A stretch of 64,000 nucleotides of DNA from NCBI GenBank assembly GCA_965202955.1, contig OZ241871.1:1488001-1552000 (forward strand), given 5' to 3'. Below, one piece after another: positions 51,997 through 60,683 of the stretch. Source of the stretch: Bin5 sp034422415. Its GTDB lineage: Bacteria; Chloroflexota; Anaerolineae; Caldilineales; Caldilineaceae. Position 1 is the first letter of the stretch, and each line of letters starts with the position of its first letter. Made by a program: the position numbers and the translations under genes. The notes below the pieces were generated by a model. It ran no database searches. It was not told the DNA's origin and was given only the letters and a program-made list of their open reading frames with translations.

Positions 51997-53069
51997 GGCA
52001 TATCCCGCTCGGCGTCGCGGCTCACCCGTTCCTCGAGGTCAGCGAGGCGCAACTCCAGGTCGTAGCTCTCCCCGCGTATGCGCAGATCGTAGTAGAGCAG
52101 CACGATCGCGGCGACGTAGAAGGGTAGGCCGAAGACCGAAATGAGGAAGGTAAGCGCCGTGGGCAGGCTCATCGCCAGTTCGAGCGCGGCGGTCGGCATA
52201 AGCATCAAAATGGCCCACTGCAGCGCGCCCACGGGCACAGACATGAAAAGCGCCATGAGTATGTAGATCAGGACCAGGTAGCCGACCATACGGAGCACGT
52301 TGCCCTGGCTCAGGTGCCAGCTGCGGCGCAGGGCATCGATGGGGCCTATCCCCTCGGCGACCAGCACGGTGGGGGCGACAAGCCAGCGCGCCGATAGATA
52401 GAGGGTCGGGATCAGGATCAGAACGAAGGCGAGGGCGTATCCGCAGATGACCAGCCCGGCCATGCCGACGGCGGCGAGGATGCCGCCCGGGCCGCCGCTC
52501 TCCAACTGGTCCCCGCCAAACAGCGCGCCGCCGACTGCCACCGCAATGCCAGCCAGCAGGAACAGCGGGACCAGGACCACGATTGAGGCGGCGACGATGG
52601 CTGCGTACTGCACAATCATCATGCCGACATAGGGCAGGAAGCGGCGCAGGCCGCGGCGCAGGCCGGCTATGAGCGGGAGCGAGCCGCCGTGCAGCGCCTC
52701 GACCGCCTGCCCGGTCAGGGAAAGGTTGACGATTGCGCTGGCCGCGGCGCTCAGCAGGCTGAGGAGCATCGCAACCGCAAAGCCGCCAAAGACGTCTGGG
52801 AAGGTCGCAAACGGGTCGAACTCCGGCCCCGACGGCTCGCGCATCAGCATCCCGAAGGTCTGCATATAGTTACTGAAGAACTGCCCCAGGAAGATGCCGG
52901 AGATGATCGCGATCGGGACGAGCAGCACTGCGCCCGTCAGCAGGAAGAGGCCGAAACGGGCGCGGTAGAGGCGGAAGGCGCGGTCCAGCAGATCGCCGAC
53001 GGAGAGCGGGCCTGTCAGCGCCAGGGGTGAACCCGTCCCTGCTTGCGGAAGTGGAGGCTGTATGCTCAC
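51993..53069 (-). CDS. Polytopic membrane protein, GPDPase-membrane-domain-like (copy 1)
   Basis: A 358-residue paralogue of the next gene, with the same start LSVGDLLDRAFRLYRARFGLF and the same end YYDLRIRGESYDLELR. It is about 30 residues longer, mainly in a loop around residues 65-90. Its stop overlaps the start of copy 2 by four bases. The pair arose by tandem duplication. Together with DUF4129 downstream, they probably act in one membrane complex. Confidence 0.75.
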   Translation of the reverse strand: MSIQPPLPQAGTGSPLALTGPLSVGDLLDRAFRLYRARFGLFLLTGAVLLVPIAIISGIFLGQFFSNYMQTFGMLMREPSGPEFDPFATFPDVFGGFAVAMLLSLLSAAASAIVNLSLTGQAVEALHGGSLPLIAGLRRGLRRFLPYVGMMIVQYAAIVAASIVVLVPLFLLAGIAVAVGGALFGGDQLESGGPGGILAAVGMAGLVICGYALAFVLILIPTLYLSARWLVAPTVLVAEGIGPIDALRRSWHLSQGNVLRMVGYLVLIYILMALFMSVPVGALQWAILMLMPTAALELAMSLPTALTFLISVFGLPFYVAAIVLLYYDLRIRGESYDLELRLADLEERVSRDAERDMP

Positions 53070-53072
53070 GGG

Positions 53073-54173
53073 TTACTCCTTCGGACGCGCATCCCGCAGC
53101 CGGTCGGGGTCGATCTCGGTCCGGCCGAGCCGGGTCACGTCCAGGTAGCCGTCGGCGATCAAAGGCGGCTGCGTCAACAGGTCCTCTTCCAGCTTGAGGA
53201 AGAAGCTCAGCTCGCAGGGCAGGTTGATGCCGGGCCTGGCGGCAAAGAGGGCCGCGCCGACGGTCCCCCAGCCGGCGCTGGCCTGCGAGCCGACCATCAC
53301 CTCCTTGCCGGCAACCAGCGCTTGGTTCAACATCTGCGCCGATTCGGTGAAGCCGGTGCGGGCGGTCTTGATGTTGAGGATGTGGAAGGTGTCCAGGCTC
53401 AGCTCGCGGCGCAGGTCGCGGGCGCTGAAGACGCTGTCGTCGGCGATGAGGGGCAGCGCATCGACCTTGCGCGCGGCGGCGCGGGCCAGGATCAGCTCCA
53501 CCGGCAGCGGTTCCTCGCAGTAGCGTACGTCCAGCTCGGCCAGCTGTTCCAGGCGCCGGCGCACGTTGTGCGGCTCGAAGCATTCGTTGGCGTCAACGTA
53601 GAGATCGACCCCGGCGCCGAACCGCGCGCGCAGGCTGTGCAGACGCTGCCGGTCTGCGTCCCAGTCCAGCCCGACCTTCACCTTCAGCACGCGCACGCCC
53701 TGCGCGACGATGCGCTCGGCCTCTGCCAGCCTGGCGTCGATCTGGCCCAGGCCCAGAATATAGCTGACGCGCACCTGCGAGCGGTTGGCGCCAACCTGCT
53801 CGTACAGGTCGCGCCCGCGGCTGACGGCCAGGGCATGGTGCAGCGCCATATCGAGCGCGCCGCGGGCGGTCTGGTTGTTCCTGACCGTCTGCAGGCGTGC
53901 GTAGAGTTTTGGCAGGGTCGAGTCGTCTAGCATCTCGCCCAGGAGGCGGGGCGCAAGCTCTTGGCGGACCACGCTGCAGATGCTGTCGACCGTCTCGCCG
54001 TAGATGGTGGGGCGGGGCGGCGCTTCGCCCCAGCCCTCGCTGCCGTCGCTCAGACGCACATGCAGCAGCACATGCCGCACCTCGGCCATCTCGCTGGCCG
54101 CGCCCCAGCGGAGCGGCTCGCGCAGCGGCAGACGGAAGGGAATTGGTTCGATGGCTTCGATGATGGTAGGCAT
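53073..54173 (-). CDS. Enolase-superfamily enzyme (MLE/OSBS/dipeptide-epimerase type)
   Basis: A 366-residue enzyme with an N-terminal capping domain and a TIM barrel. The muconate-lactonizing-enzyme catalytic set is visible: Lys164-x-Lys166 (LKVKVG), Asp194 (DANECF), Glu220 (CEEP), Asp245 (IADDS) and Lys269 (NIKTARTGF). These bind Mg and handle the proton at the alpha carbon of a carboxylate. Function could be dipeptide epimerisation, o-succinylbenzoate synthesis or lactonisation. No menaquinone genes are near. ATG at 54173 is chosen because it starts the capping domain (MPTIIEAIEP). Confidence 0.85.
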   Translation of the reverse strand: MPTIIEAIEPIPFRLPLREPLRWGAASEMAEVRHVLLHVRLSDGSEGWGEAPPRPTIYGETVDSICSVVRQELAPRLLGEMLDDSTLPKLYARLQTVRNNQTARGALDMALHHALAVSRGRDLYEQVGANRSQVRVSYILGLGQIDARLAEAERIVAQGVRVLKVKVGLDWDADRQRLHSLRARFGAGVDLYVDANECFEPHNVRRRLEQLAELDVRYCEEPLPVELILARAAARKVDALPLIADDSVFSARDLRRELSLDTFHILNIKTARTGFTESAQMLNQALVAGKEVMVGSQASAGWGTVGAALFAARPGINLPCELSFFLKLEEDLLTQPPLIADGYLDVTRLGRTEIDPDRLRDARPKE

Positions 54174-54186
54174 TCCGGTTCCAACC

Positions 54187-55017
54187 CTACTGGCCGCCGG
54201 CGGCCGCGTGGAGCAGCGAGCCGATGGCGGCGGCGGCTTCGGCGGGCGAGTGGGTCGTCGTATCGACGACAACGGTGCGGTCGGGGGCCTCGCGGCGGAG
54301 GATTTCGGCAGCCGCATGCGGGTCGTAGTTGCGGCGCTCGGCCGCGACGATGGCGACCTTGGCGGCGAGCTCGGCGCCGTCCACTTCGCCGCGGCGCACC
54401 AGCGCGGCCAGGCGGTCCTGCTCCTCCTGCGTAAAGAGCTCGCGTCCTTGCGCCGCATCCTCCCAGCGGAAGCCGGCGGCGGCGTTCAGATCGGCCACGT
54501 GGTCGAAGGCGTCCTGGCGCTGCAGCAGCCGCTCCACGCGCACGACGTCGGGCGCGTGGAGCACGGCAAAGCGGGCCAGCGGCAGGTTCTGCGCGGCGAA
54601 TGCGACCTCGTCCGCGCCGCGCAGGCCATCGAAGATGTGGAGGTCGGGCGCGCCTGCCGGCCGCATCGGCAACACCAGCCGGCTCAACGCGTGGGCCAGG
54701 CCGCCGGGATGCCGTTGACGGTAGCGCCGCGTGTAGTCGAAACGGCGCCGCCGGTCGGTGACCGCGCCGGGGGGCTCTCCGTCCCAGCCCTGGACGGTGG
54801 GGATGACCAGCAGGTCGGCTATCTTGCGTCTGTTGGGGAGCAGGAAAGCGCCGTGCCAGCGGCTGCGCAGCGCGTTGACGGCAGTGCTCTTACCGACGCC
54901 GGTGACACCGACGAGGACCAGGACGGGCATATCGACGATGGCGGACCAGCCGGCGGGCGGGGGTCCGGCGCCGAGGCCGTCTTCAAGCAGTTGGAATTGG
55001 GCGTTCATCGGGCTCAT
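54187..55017 (-). CDS. P-loop ATP/GTP-binding protein
   Basis: A 276-residue protein with an intact Walker A GVTGVGKST near residue 33. Later segments (HIFDGLRGADEVAFAA, RFAVLHAPDVVRVERLL) resemble nucleoside-kinase-like P-loop proteins, but no family is recognised. ATG at 55017 has GAGG 6 bases upstream; the frame extends to 55119 in an Arg/Pro-rich stretch without support. The enolase-superfamily gene follows after 13 bases and may be cotranscribed. Confidence 0.6.
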   Translation of the reverse strand: MSPMNAQFQLLEDGLGAGPPPAGWSAIVDMPVLVLVGVTGVGKSTAVNALRSRWHGAFLLPNRRKIADLLVIPTVQGWDGEPPGAVTDRRRRFDYTRRYRQRHPGGLAHALSRLVLPMRPAGAPDLHIFDGLRGADEVAFAAQNLPLARFAVLHAPDVVRVERLLQRQDAFDHVADLNAAAGFRWEDAAQGRELFTQEEQDRLAALVRRGEVDGAELAAKVAIVAAERRNYDPHAAAEILRREAPDRTVVVDTTTHSPAEAAAAIGSLLHAAAGGQ

Positions 55018-55794
55018 TATATGCCTCTGCAGAGGGGGCTGCCAACTGGTTTCGGGGCGGCCGGCGCCCCGAAATGGGGCGAGAGCGCGGCGGCGTGCGG
55101 GTGTACGGGCCGGTTGCATGCGACGCGGCCGGTTGCGTGCGCGGCAGGCAACGATGCCGGCGTCGAAAAGGGTATCGAAAGGGTATCGGATTTCGCATTA
55201 TGTCCTATAATGTCATCGTTTTCCAGAAGTTTTTTCTCTCGTGACAGGATGTCGAGGGCCGCGTTCTGTCGCGACCGAAGGCGACAGATGTCGTCGGCGG
55301 GTCGACAAATATCGGGTTGGGGCACCTGCGGCAGGGTTGGGCAGGGTGGGCGTGTTCGAGCAGGTAAGGGCAGGTGAGAGCAGGGTAAAAAGCATTTTTT
55401 CCATACGGCGGGCGACGGGCCGCTGCTGTATAGATTGGGCAGCGAAAACGTACAGGCCGCTGCGCATAGTTGAGGTATCGTGCGTGCGATAGAGTATAGA
55501 AAGCAGGAGATTCATCTGACATTTGTCTGCAGCTTCGGCAGGGTCGCGGCTTCGTTCGGGCATCTATGTAAACCATTGTACTGCATATTTCAGGCTCTTG
55601 CCCGGAGGTGCGGGAAATCAACGTATCGTCCCTTGCTCTGAGAAGGCGATACGCCTGAAAAGGGCAGTAATCTTTGCCCGCGGTCTGCGCTGTGCTATGA
55701 TGCAATGATAGGTTACGGCGAGAAACTCCTCCGATGGCGTCCGAACGCCCGCGCTGGGTAAAGAGGCGGGGCGGCTGCGGATGTTTCAGAAGAT
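55018..55794. other. Long gene-free region with degenerate G-rich repeats
   Basis: About 777 bases. Short degenerate GGGCAGG-type repeats occur at about 55330-55390, and GGTATCG occurs twice near 55171-55189. An inverted repeat CATTAT-N5-ATAATG lies at 55196-55212 and contains TATAAT. A promoter for the downstream gene is at 55674-55701. Candidate small open frames lack ribosome binding sites and protein-like composition. No structured RNA was recognised. Confidence 0.5.
55674..55701 (+). promoter_or_regulatory. Promoter candidate for the secreted nuclease gene
   Basis: TTGCCC (55674-55679), 16-base spacer, TATGAT (55696-55701), five of six -10 consensus bases, about 95 bases upstream of the start. 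Confidence 0.5.
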
Positions 55795-57924
55795 ATGATA
55801 TCCCGATTGAGACTCTTTTGCTCGTTGCCCGGCGTCTCCATTTGCGGAGGCCGCAACGGGCGGACCCGACAGTGGCGGCTGCTCATCCGGCTGCTCTTGG
55901 CGGGGTCGCTGGCTCTGACTGCCACTGCCGTCGCTGCCGCGACTTCGTCGGCTGAACTGCCCGATGAGCTGACGCCGGTCTACCTCATCCAGGGCGACGG
56001 GGCGAGCTCGCCCCTCTCCTCGCGCCGCGTCACGACATTCGGCCTGGTGAGCGGCGTGCAGTCGAACGGGTTCTACCTGCAGGACCCGAGCGGTGACGGC
56101 AACCCGGAGACGAGCGACGGCATCTTCGTTTACACCTCCTCGGCGCCGAGGGTGGAGACGGGCGCGTGCATCGTCGTGCACGGCGGGGAGGTGGCCGAGT
56201 ACTACGAGAAGACGGAGCTGACCACGCCGCGCAGGGTTGAGACGCTCCCGGCCGAGAGCTGCGGCGGCCTGACCGCGGCGGTGGCGGCGCTGCCCGTTCC
56301 CAACGTGGCGCCGGATCTGCGGCTGGAGCATTTCGAGGGGATGCTGGTTGCGTTCTCGGAGCTGCAGGGCGTTGTGCAGGGGCCGACCAAGCATTTCAGC
56401 AACGGCAATGTCGAAATCGCGCTCATCGCCGACCGTTCGCTGCCCTACGTGCATGGCGGGCGCGTCTTGCGGTCCAACCCCGCCGACGCCGCCGGGCTGA
56501 TCTTCCTGGGCAACGGGGTCGGCGCGCAGCTACCGCAGGTGGGCTGGGGCGACCGCGTGCGCGTACGCGCGGCGCAACCCGGCGCGCCGGTGCAGGCGGT
56601 CGTCGACTACAGTTTCGGCAAATATCTGCTGCTCCTGCTGCCGGGCCAGGAGATCGAGGTGCTCTCCCGCCGCGCGGCGCAGGATCAGACGGCCCAGCCG
56701 GACGCGGGTGCCTTCCGCGTCTGCTCCTTCAACGTGCTGGCGCTGGGGCGGGGCTTCGATCAGCTGCCGGACGAGGCGGAATACGACGCGGCGCTGCATC
56801 AGCGGGCGGCGGCGATCGCCGACGGTCTGCAGAACTGTGAAATCATCGGCCTGCAGGAGACGGGCAAGCCGGAGGATGCCGAAAACCTGGCGCGGGTCCT
56901 GAGCGAAGTCAGCGGGCTGCGCTACAGCGCGCTGGCCTTTGCCGGCCCGGGAACGGCGAGCCCCGATTTTCCGCTGACGAACAGCCTGCTTGTGCGCGAC
57001 GACCGGGTGACGGTGGTGCAGGCGCAGAACGAGCAGGCCTGTACCCGGTTCAGCTTCAGTGTGCGGCTGGTCCCCGGACAGTGCGCGGCGCGCCTTCTTC
57101 CGCTTTTCAGCCGGCCGCCCCTGGTGGCGGACCTGCTCGTGAGCGGCCCCTGGGGCGAGGCGTACGCGCTGACGGTTATCGTCAACCACTGGCGCAGCAA
57201 GCGCGGCGACGAGTCGGTCAACGTCGTGCATCGGAAGCTGCAGGCGGAGCATGTGGCCGCGCTTGTGCAGGGCCGTTTGGACGCGGACCCGGGCGCGCAC
57301 GTCGTCGTTCTGGGCGACCTGAACGACTTCGAGGAGAGCGGGCCGGTGCTGGCGCTGCAGAACGGCACGCAGCCGACGCTGGTCCACGCCTTCGATGCGC
57401 TGCCGCCGCTGGACCGCTACACCTACATTTTCAACGGCGCCAGCCAAGTGCTCGATCATCTGCTGCTGACAGCGGGGATGATGCCCCACTTCGGCGGCAT
57501 TGACATCGTGCATATCAACGCCGACTACCCGATCGCGCAGGAGCCGGGGGAGATGACGCTGTACGGATCCAGCGATCACGACCCGCTGGCGCTGACGGTG
57601 CGGCCGGAGGGGGCTGCCTGGATCGCGGGCAACGCGCATCTCCCCAACGCGGCGGTCGATCTCGTCGACGACGGCGGCGCAGTGGTCGCGCGCACGCACA
57701 GCGACAGCCTGGGCGATTTCCGCTTCTTCGATCTGCGCCCCGCGGCCTACACTGTGCGTCTTGCGGGGCACGCGCCCGGTACCGAGGCGCAGCCGGCGCT
57801 GCGCGTCCAGGTCGAGCCGGGCCGGGCCGCGGTGGTCGAATTACCCGCGCCTGACCGGCGCGGCAGTACCGGCGCGGCGGGCGCGCTGTTCAGCATATTC
57901 TACGGGCTGGCGGCCGCCGAATAG
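55795..57924 (+). CDS. Secreted endonuclease/exonuclease/phosphatase family protein (ExeM/NucH-like)
   Basis: A 709-residue protein with an N-terminal signal segment (about 28-50), an OB-like domain (about 60-290; NGFYLQDPSGDGNPETSDGI is typical of extracellular nucleases of the ExeM/NucH group), then an EEP catalytic domain from about 305. Catalytic marks are SFNVLALG, LQETGK, VVLGDLNDF and SSDHDPL. A carboxypeptidase-like beta domain follows from about 605 and a short hydrophobic end (about 690-706). It probably degrades external DNA for nutrients. GATATGATATC at the start lacks a strong ribosome binding site. Confidence 0.85.
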   Translation: MISRLRLFCSLPGVSICGGRNGRTRQWRLLIRLLLAGSLALTATAVAAATSSAELPDELTPVYLIQGDGASSPLSSRRVTTFGLVSGVQSNGFYLQDPSGDGNPETSDGIFVYTSSAPRVETGACIVVHGGEVAEYYEKTELTTPRRVETLPAESCGGLTAAVAALPVPNVAPDLRLEHFEGMLVAFSELQGVVQGPTKHFSNGNVEIALIADRSLPYVHGGRVLRSNPADAAGLIFLGNGVGAQLPQVGWGDRVRVRAAQPGAPVQAVVDYSFGKYLLLLLPGQEIEVLSRRAAQDQTAQPDAGAFRVCSFNVLALGRGFDQLPDEAEYDAALHQRAAAIADGLQNCEIIGLQETGKPEDAENLARVLSEVSGLRYSALAFAGPGTASPDFPLTNSLLVRDDRVTVVQAQNEQACTRFSFSVRLVPGQCAARLLPLFSRPPLVADLLVSGPWGEAYALTVIVNHWRSKRGDESVNVVHRKLQAEHVAALVQGRLDADPGAHVVVLGDLNDFEESGPVLALQNGTQPTLVHAFDALPPLDRYTYIFNGASQVLDHLLLTAGMMPHFGGIDIVHINADYPIAQEPGEMTLYGSSDHDPLALTVRPEGAAWIAGNAHLPNAAVDLVDDGGAVVARTHSDSLGDFRFFDLRPAAYTVRLAGHAPGTEAQPALRVQVEPGRAAVVELPAPDRRGSTGAAGALFSIFYGLAAAE

Positions 57925-58004
57925 ACGGGCGCTGCGAATCCCAATTGGACTGGTGTTGAGAACGCCCCTGCCCGAAAGGGGGCGACGGCGTTACGGAGGG
58001 GGAG

Positions 58005-58514
58005 ATGGGCAGAGTTTACCTGACGTGGCACGACGTGGAAGAGTTGATCACAAAGGTGGTAATGCAGCTCAATACGCCGTATGACGCCCTTCTTCTGGTC
58101 ACCCGGGGCGGCATCGTCCCCGGCGGCATGATCGCGGAAGCGTTGAAGATGAAAGAGCTGCTGACCGCGTCGGTCGTCTTTCAGCACGGGCCTGGCGTAC
58201 GCGCCGAACTGAGCTGGCCGCGCTTTCAGCAGTTCCCGACGGATGCGCTCCTGAAAGGCAAGAAGATCCTGATCGTCGACAATATCTGGGACCGGGGCCG
58301 CACCATCGTCACGGTCAAGAGCCGGGTGCAGGGGAGCGGCGGCATGCCCGAAACCGCGGTACTCCACTGGAAGCAGCGCCAGAGCCTCTTCGAAAACGAG
58401 AAACCGGACTACTACGGCGAGCTGACCGACGACTGGATATACTATCCCTGGCAGCGAATCGACGACTCGGACGATCTTGTCAGGGTCCGCCCGCCCGCGC
58501 CGGAGCTGTCCTGA
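58005..58514 (+). CDS. Phosphoribosyltransferase-domain protein
   Basis: A 169-residue PRTase-type I fold. The PRPP-binding loop is modified: ILIVDNIWDRGRTI replaces the common VDDIxDTGxT, keeping the two Asp-like acidic positions only partly. The N-terminal LLLVTRGGIVPGGMIAEAL is the usual PRTase segment. It may be a xanthine/hypoxanthine-type enzyme. GGAGGGGGAG lies directly before the ATG. It overlaps nth by one base, so they are coupled; the biological link is unclear. Confidence 0.8.
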   Translation: MGRVYLTWHDVEELITKVVMQLNTPYDALLLVTRGGIVPGGMIAEALKMKELLTASVVFQHGPGVRAELSWPRFQQFPTDALLKGKKILIVDNIWDRGRTIVTVKSRVQGSGGMPETAVLHWKQRQSLFENEKPDYYGELTDDWIYYPWQRIDDSDDLVRVRPPAPELS

Positions 58515-59137
58515 TGTCGGAGCTTATATGCCGTCTGCGGGCGGCCCATCCCGACGCCCACTGTGCGCTCGATCACGAGAACCCGTTTCAGTTGCTGGTG
58601 GCGACGATCCTTTCGGCCCAATGCACGGACGAGCGCGTCAACCAGGTGACGCCGGCCCTGTTCGCGCGTTTCCCGACGCCGGAGGCGATGGCCGCGGCCG
58701 ACCGGGCGGAGTTGGAGGAGCTGATCCGCACGACCGGTTTCTTTCGCAACAAGGCCAAGAGCCTCCAGGGCGCCAGTGCGCTGATCTGCCAGAATTTTGG
58801 CGGCGAGGTGCCACAGGAGATGGATGAGCTGACCAGCCTGCCGGGCGTGGCGCGCAAGACCGCCAATGTCGTGCGCGGCGTCTGTTTCGGTCTGGCTGAC
58901 GGTATCGTCGTCGATACGCACGTCAAGCGGCTTTCGCAGCGCCTGGGCCTCACGCAACAGAAGAGCCCGGAAAAGATCGAGAAGGAGCTGATGGCGCTGA
59001 TCCCCGTCGAGGACTGGATCGACATCGCGCATCTGTTGATCTTCCACGGGCGGCGCGTCTGCAATGCGCGCAAACCGGACTGCGCCAACTGTACGCTGGC
59101 GGACCTTTGTCCGTCGGCTGGGGAGTTTTTGTCTTAG
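58514..59137 (+). CDS. nth: Endonuclease III
   Basis: A 207-residue DNA glycosylase/AP lyase removing oxidised pyrimidines. The helix-hairpin-helix LPGVARKTANVV carries the catalytic Lys115, and Asp134 (VVDTHVKRL) is present. The 4Fe-4S cluster cysteines Cys183, Cys190, Cys193, Cys199 keep the C-x6-C-x2-C-x5-C spacing. Length is normal. Its stop is followed by a short T/G-rich intergenic stretch (TTTTTAGTTTTTAGTGG-like). Confidence 0.93.
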   Translation: MSELICRLRAAHPDAHCALDHENPFQLLVATILSAQCTDERVNQVTPALFARFPTPEAMAAADRAELEELIRTTGFFRNKAKSLQGASALICQNFGGEVPQEMDELTSLPGVARKTANVVRGVCFGLADGIVVDTHVKRLSQRLGLTQQKSPEKIEKELMALIPVEDWIDIAHLLIFHGRRVCNARKPDCANCTLADLCPSAGEFLS

Positions 59138-59242
59138 TTTTGAGTTTCTGGTTTTTAGTTTTTAGTGGTTGGTGAGGGACCGTTCGGCATGGATGACCCG
59201 CTGGTGAACGGGGCCCGGTCGGCTTGGGCTTGCCGTCGCAGT

Positions 59243-60661
59243 TCAGCTTTCGCCGTCCCGCTTCTGCGGGCTGACGAAGAGCAGGTAGCCTTCCCTGTCC
59301 TCGACTTTGACCTGATCACCTGCGTCCGGCGCGGGCGCGCCGGCTGAGGATGGGGCGCGCAGCTGCGCGTTCCAGATTTCACCGGCGATCAGGACCTTGC
59401 CCTTGCCGTCCTCGGCGAAAGGCGTCCGTACGGTCGCCAGCGAGCCGATCAGCCCCTCGCTGCCGGTGGCGGTACCGCGGCGTTGCGCCTGCACGACCTT
59501 GCCGCCGATGAAGAAGGCGAATGCGCCCATCCCCACACCCAGCGAGATGATCGTCGCCCACGGCACAGCCAGCCCGGGCGCGTCGAAGAGCAGCGCGCTG
59601 CCGAAAATAAAGGCGACCGCGCCCCCCAGCGCCAGCGCGCCGAAGGCCGGTGTAAACGCCTCAGCCACCAGCAGAATGAGGGCCAGCCCGATCAGCGCGA
59701 GGCCGGCGAAATTCGCCTCCAGCTGACCCAGCGAATAGAGCCCCAGGAGCAGACTGATCAGGCCGATCATCCCGGGTATGAAAGTGCCCGGATTGTATAT
59801 CTCGGCGATCAGCCCGATCGAGCCGAGGGTCAGCAGAATCGTGGCGACGGTGGGGTTGCTGATGAAGTTCAGGAACTCCTGCAACGGGGACAGCGGGCGC
59901 GGCATAATGCGCGCATCGGCGGTGCGCAGGGTCCGTTCCTCGCCCTGCACCGTGATGACAAAGCCGTCCATCTGCTGCAGCAGATCGGTCACGTCCAATG
60001 CGATAAAGTCGATGACGCCCAGCTCCAGCGCGCGTGTGGCCGTGGCTGCGGCCGCCTCTTCCACCGCGGCGACAGCCCATTCCACCGCCTCGTCGCCGCG
60101 ACGCGCAGCCAGGTTTTCGATGTCAGCGCTGAGAATGTTGACGACCTTCTCCTGCATCGTCTCGCCGATCTCCTCGCCCTGGCTGCCGACGGGACTGGCC
60201 GCGCCGATGCTGCTGCCGGGCGCCATCGCCGCGACGTGACCGGCCAGCGTGATGAAGGTGCCGGCGCTGCCGGCCTGCGCTGCACTGGGCGAAACGTAGA
60301 CGACGACCGGTACCGGCGACGCCAGCATCTCCTGCACAATCTTCTTGGTCACGTCGACGCTGCCGCCGGGCGTGTCCAGGCGGAGGATGACCGCCTCGGC
60401 GCCGTCGGCCTGGGCCTCCTCGATCGCGTCGCTGAGATACTGGCGCAGGACCGGCGTCACCGCGCCGGAAAAGGTCAACACCAGCACCTGTGTGCTCTCG
60501 GTCTGCGCCCGGGCGGCCGCCTTCACACCGTCGGCCGCGGTCAGGATGATCCCGAGCAGCAGACAGGAGAGATAGAAGGCGCGGTAGAGCGTTATTCGGA
60601 AGGATTGGCCTGCCCGCTGCGCGCCTCGTTGGCGACGTCTGAACATCGGTGTTTTTTTCAT
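59243..60661 (-). CDS. NfeD-family protein with ClpP-like serine protease domain
   Basis: A 472-residue membrane protein. An N-terminal signal helix (about 24-44) precedes a ClpP-like domain with the nucleophile Ser132 (AAQAGSAGTF), Lys172 and the TPGGS oxyanion segment at 97-101, equivalent in spacing to Ser97 and Lys138 of the P. horikoshii 1510 protease. Four to six membrane helices and a C-terminal OB-like NfeD domain follow. NfeD1b proteins normally sit next to slipin genes and cleave slipins; here the only slipin gene is about 50 kb away. recN is upstream, 22 bases away. Confidence 0.9.
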   Translation of the reverse strand: MKKTPMFRRRQRGAQRAGQSFRITLYRAFYLSCLLLGIILTAADGVKAAARAQTESTQVLVLTFSGAVTPVLRQYLSDAIEEAQADGAEAVILRLDTPGGSVDVTKKIVQEMLASPVPVVVYVSPSAAQAGSAGTFITLAGHVAAMAPGSSIGAASPVGSQGEEIGETMQEKVVNILSADIENLAARRGDEAVEWAVAAVEEAAAATATRALELGVIDFIALDVTDLLQQMDGFVITVQGEERTLRTADARIMPRPLSPLQEFLNFISNPTVATILLTLGSIGLIAEIYNPGTFIPGMIGLISLLLGLYSLGQLEANFAGLALIGLALILLVAEAFTPAFGALALGGAVAFIFGSALLFDAPGLAVPWATIISLGVGMGAFAFFIGGKVVQAQRRGTATGSEGLIGSLATVRTPFAEDGKGKVLIAGEIWNAQLRAPSSAGAPAPDAGDQVKVEDREGYLLFVSPQKRDGES

Positions 60662-60683
60662 CGTCTTCCCGCTATCCGCCGCG

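Noticed and set aside
59137..59170. T/G-rich run after nth resembling the repeated AGTTTTTAG words of some Chloroflexota intergenic regions
   Set aside because: Too short and imperfect to call a repeat family from one window.
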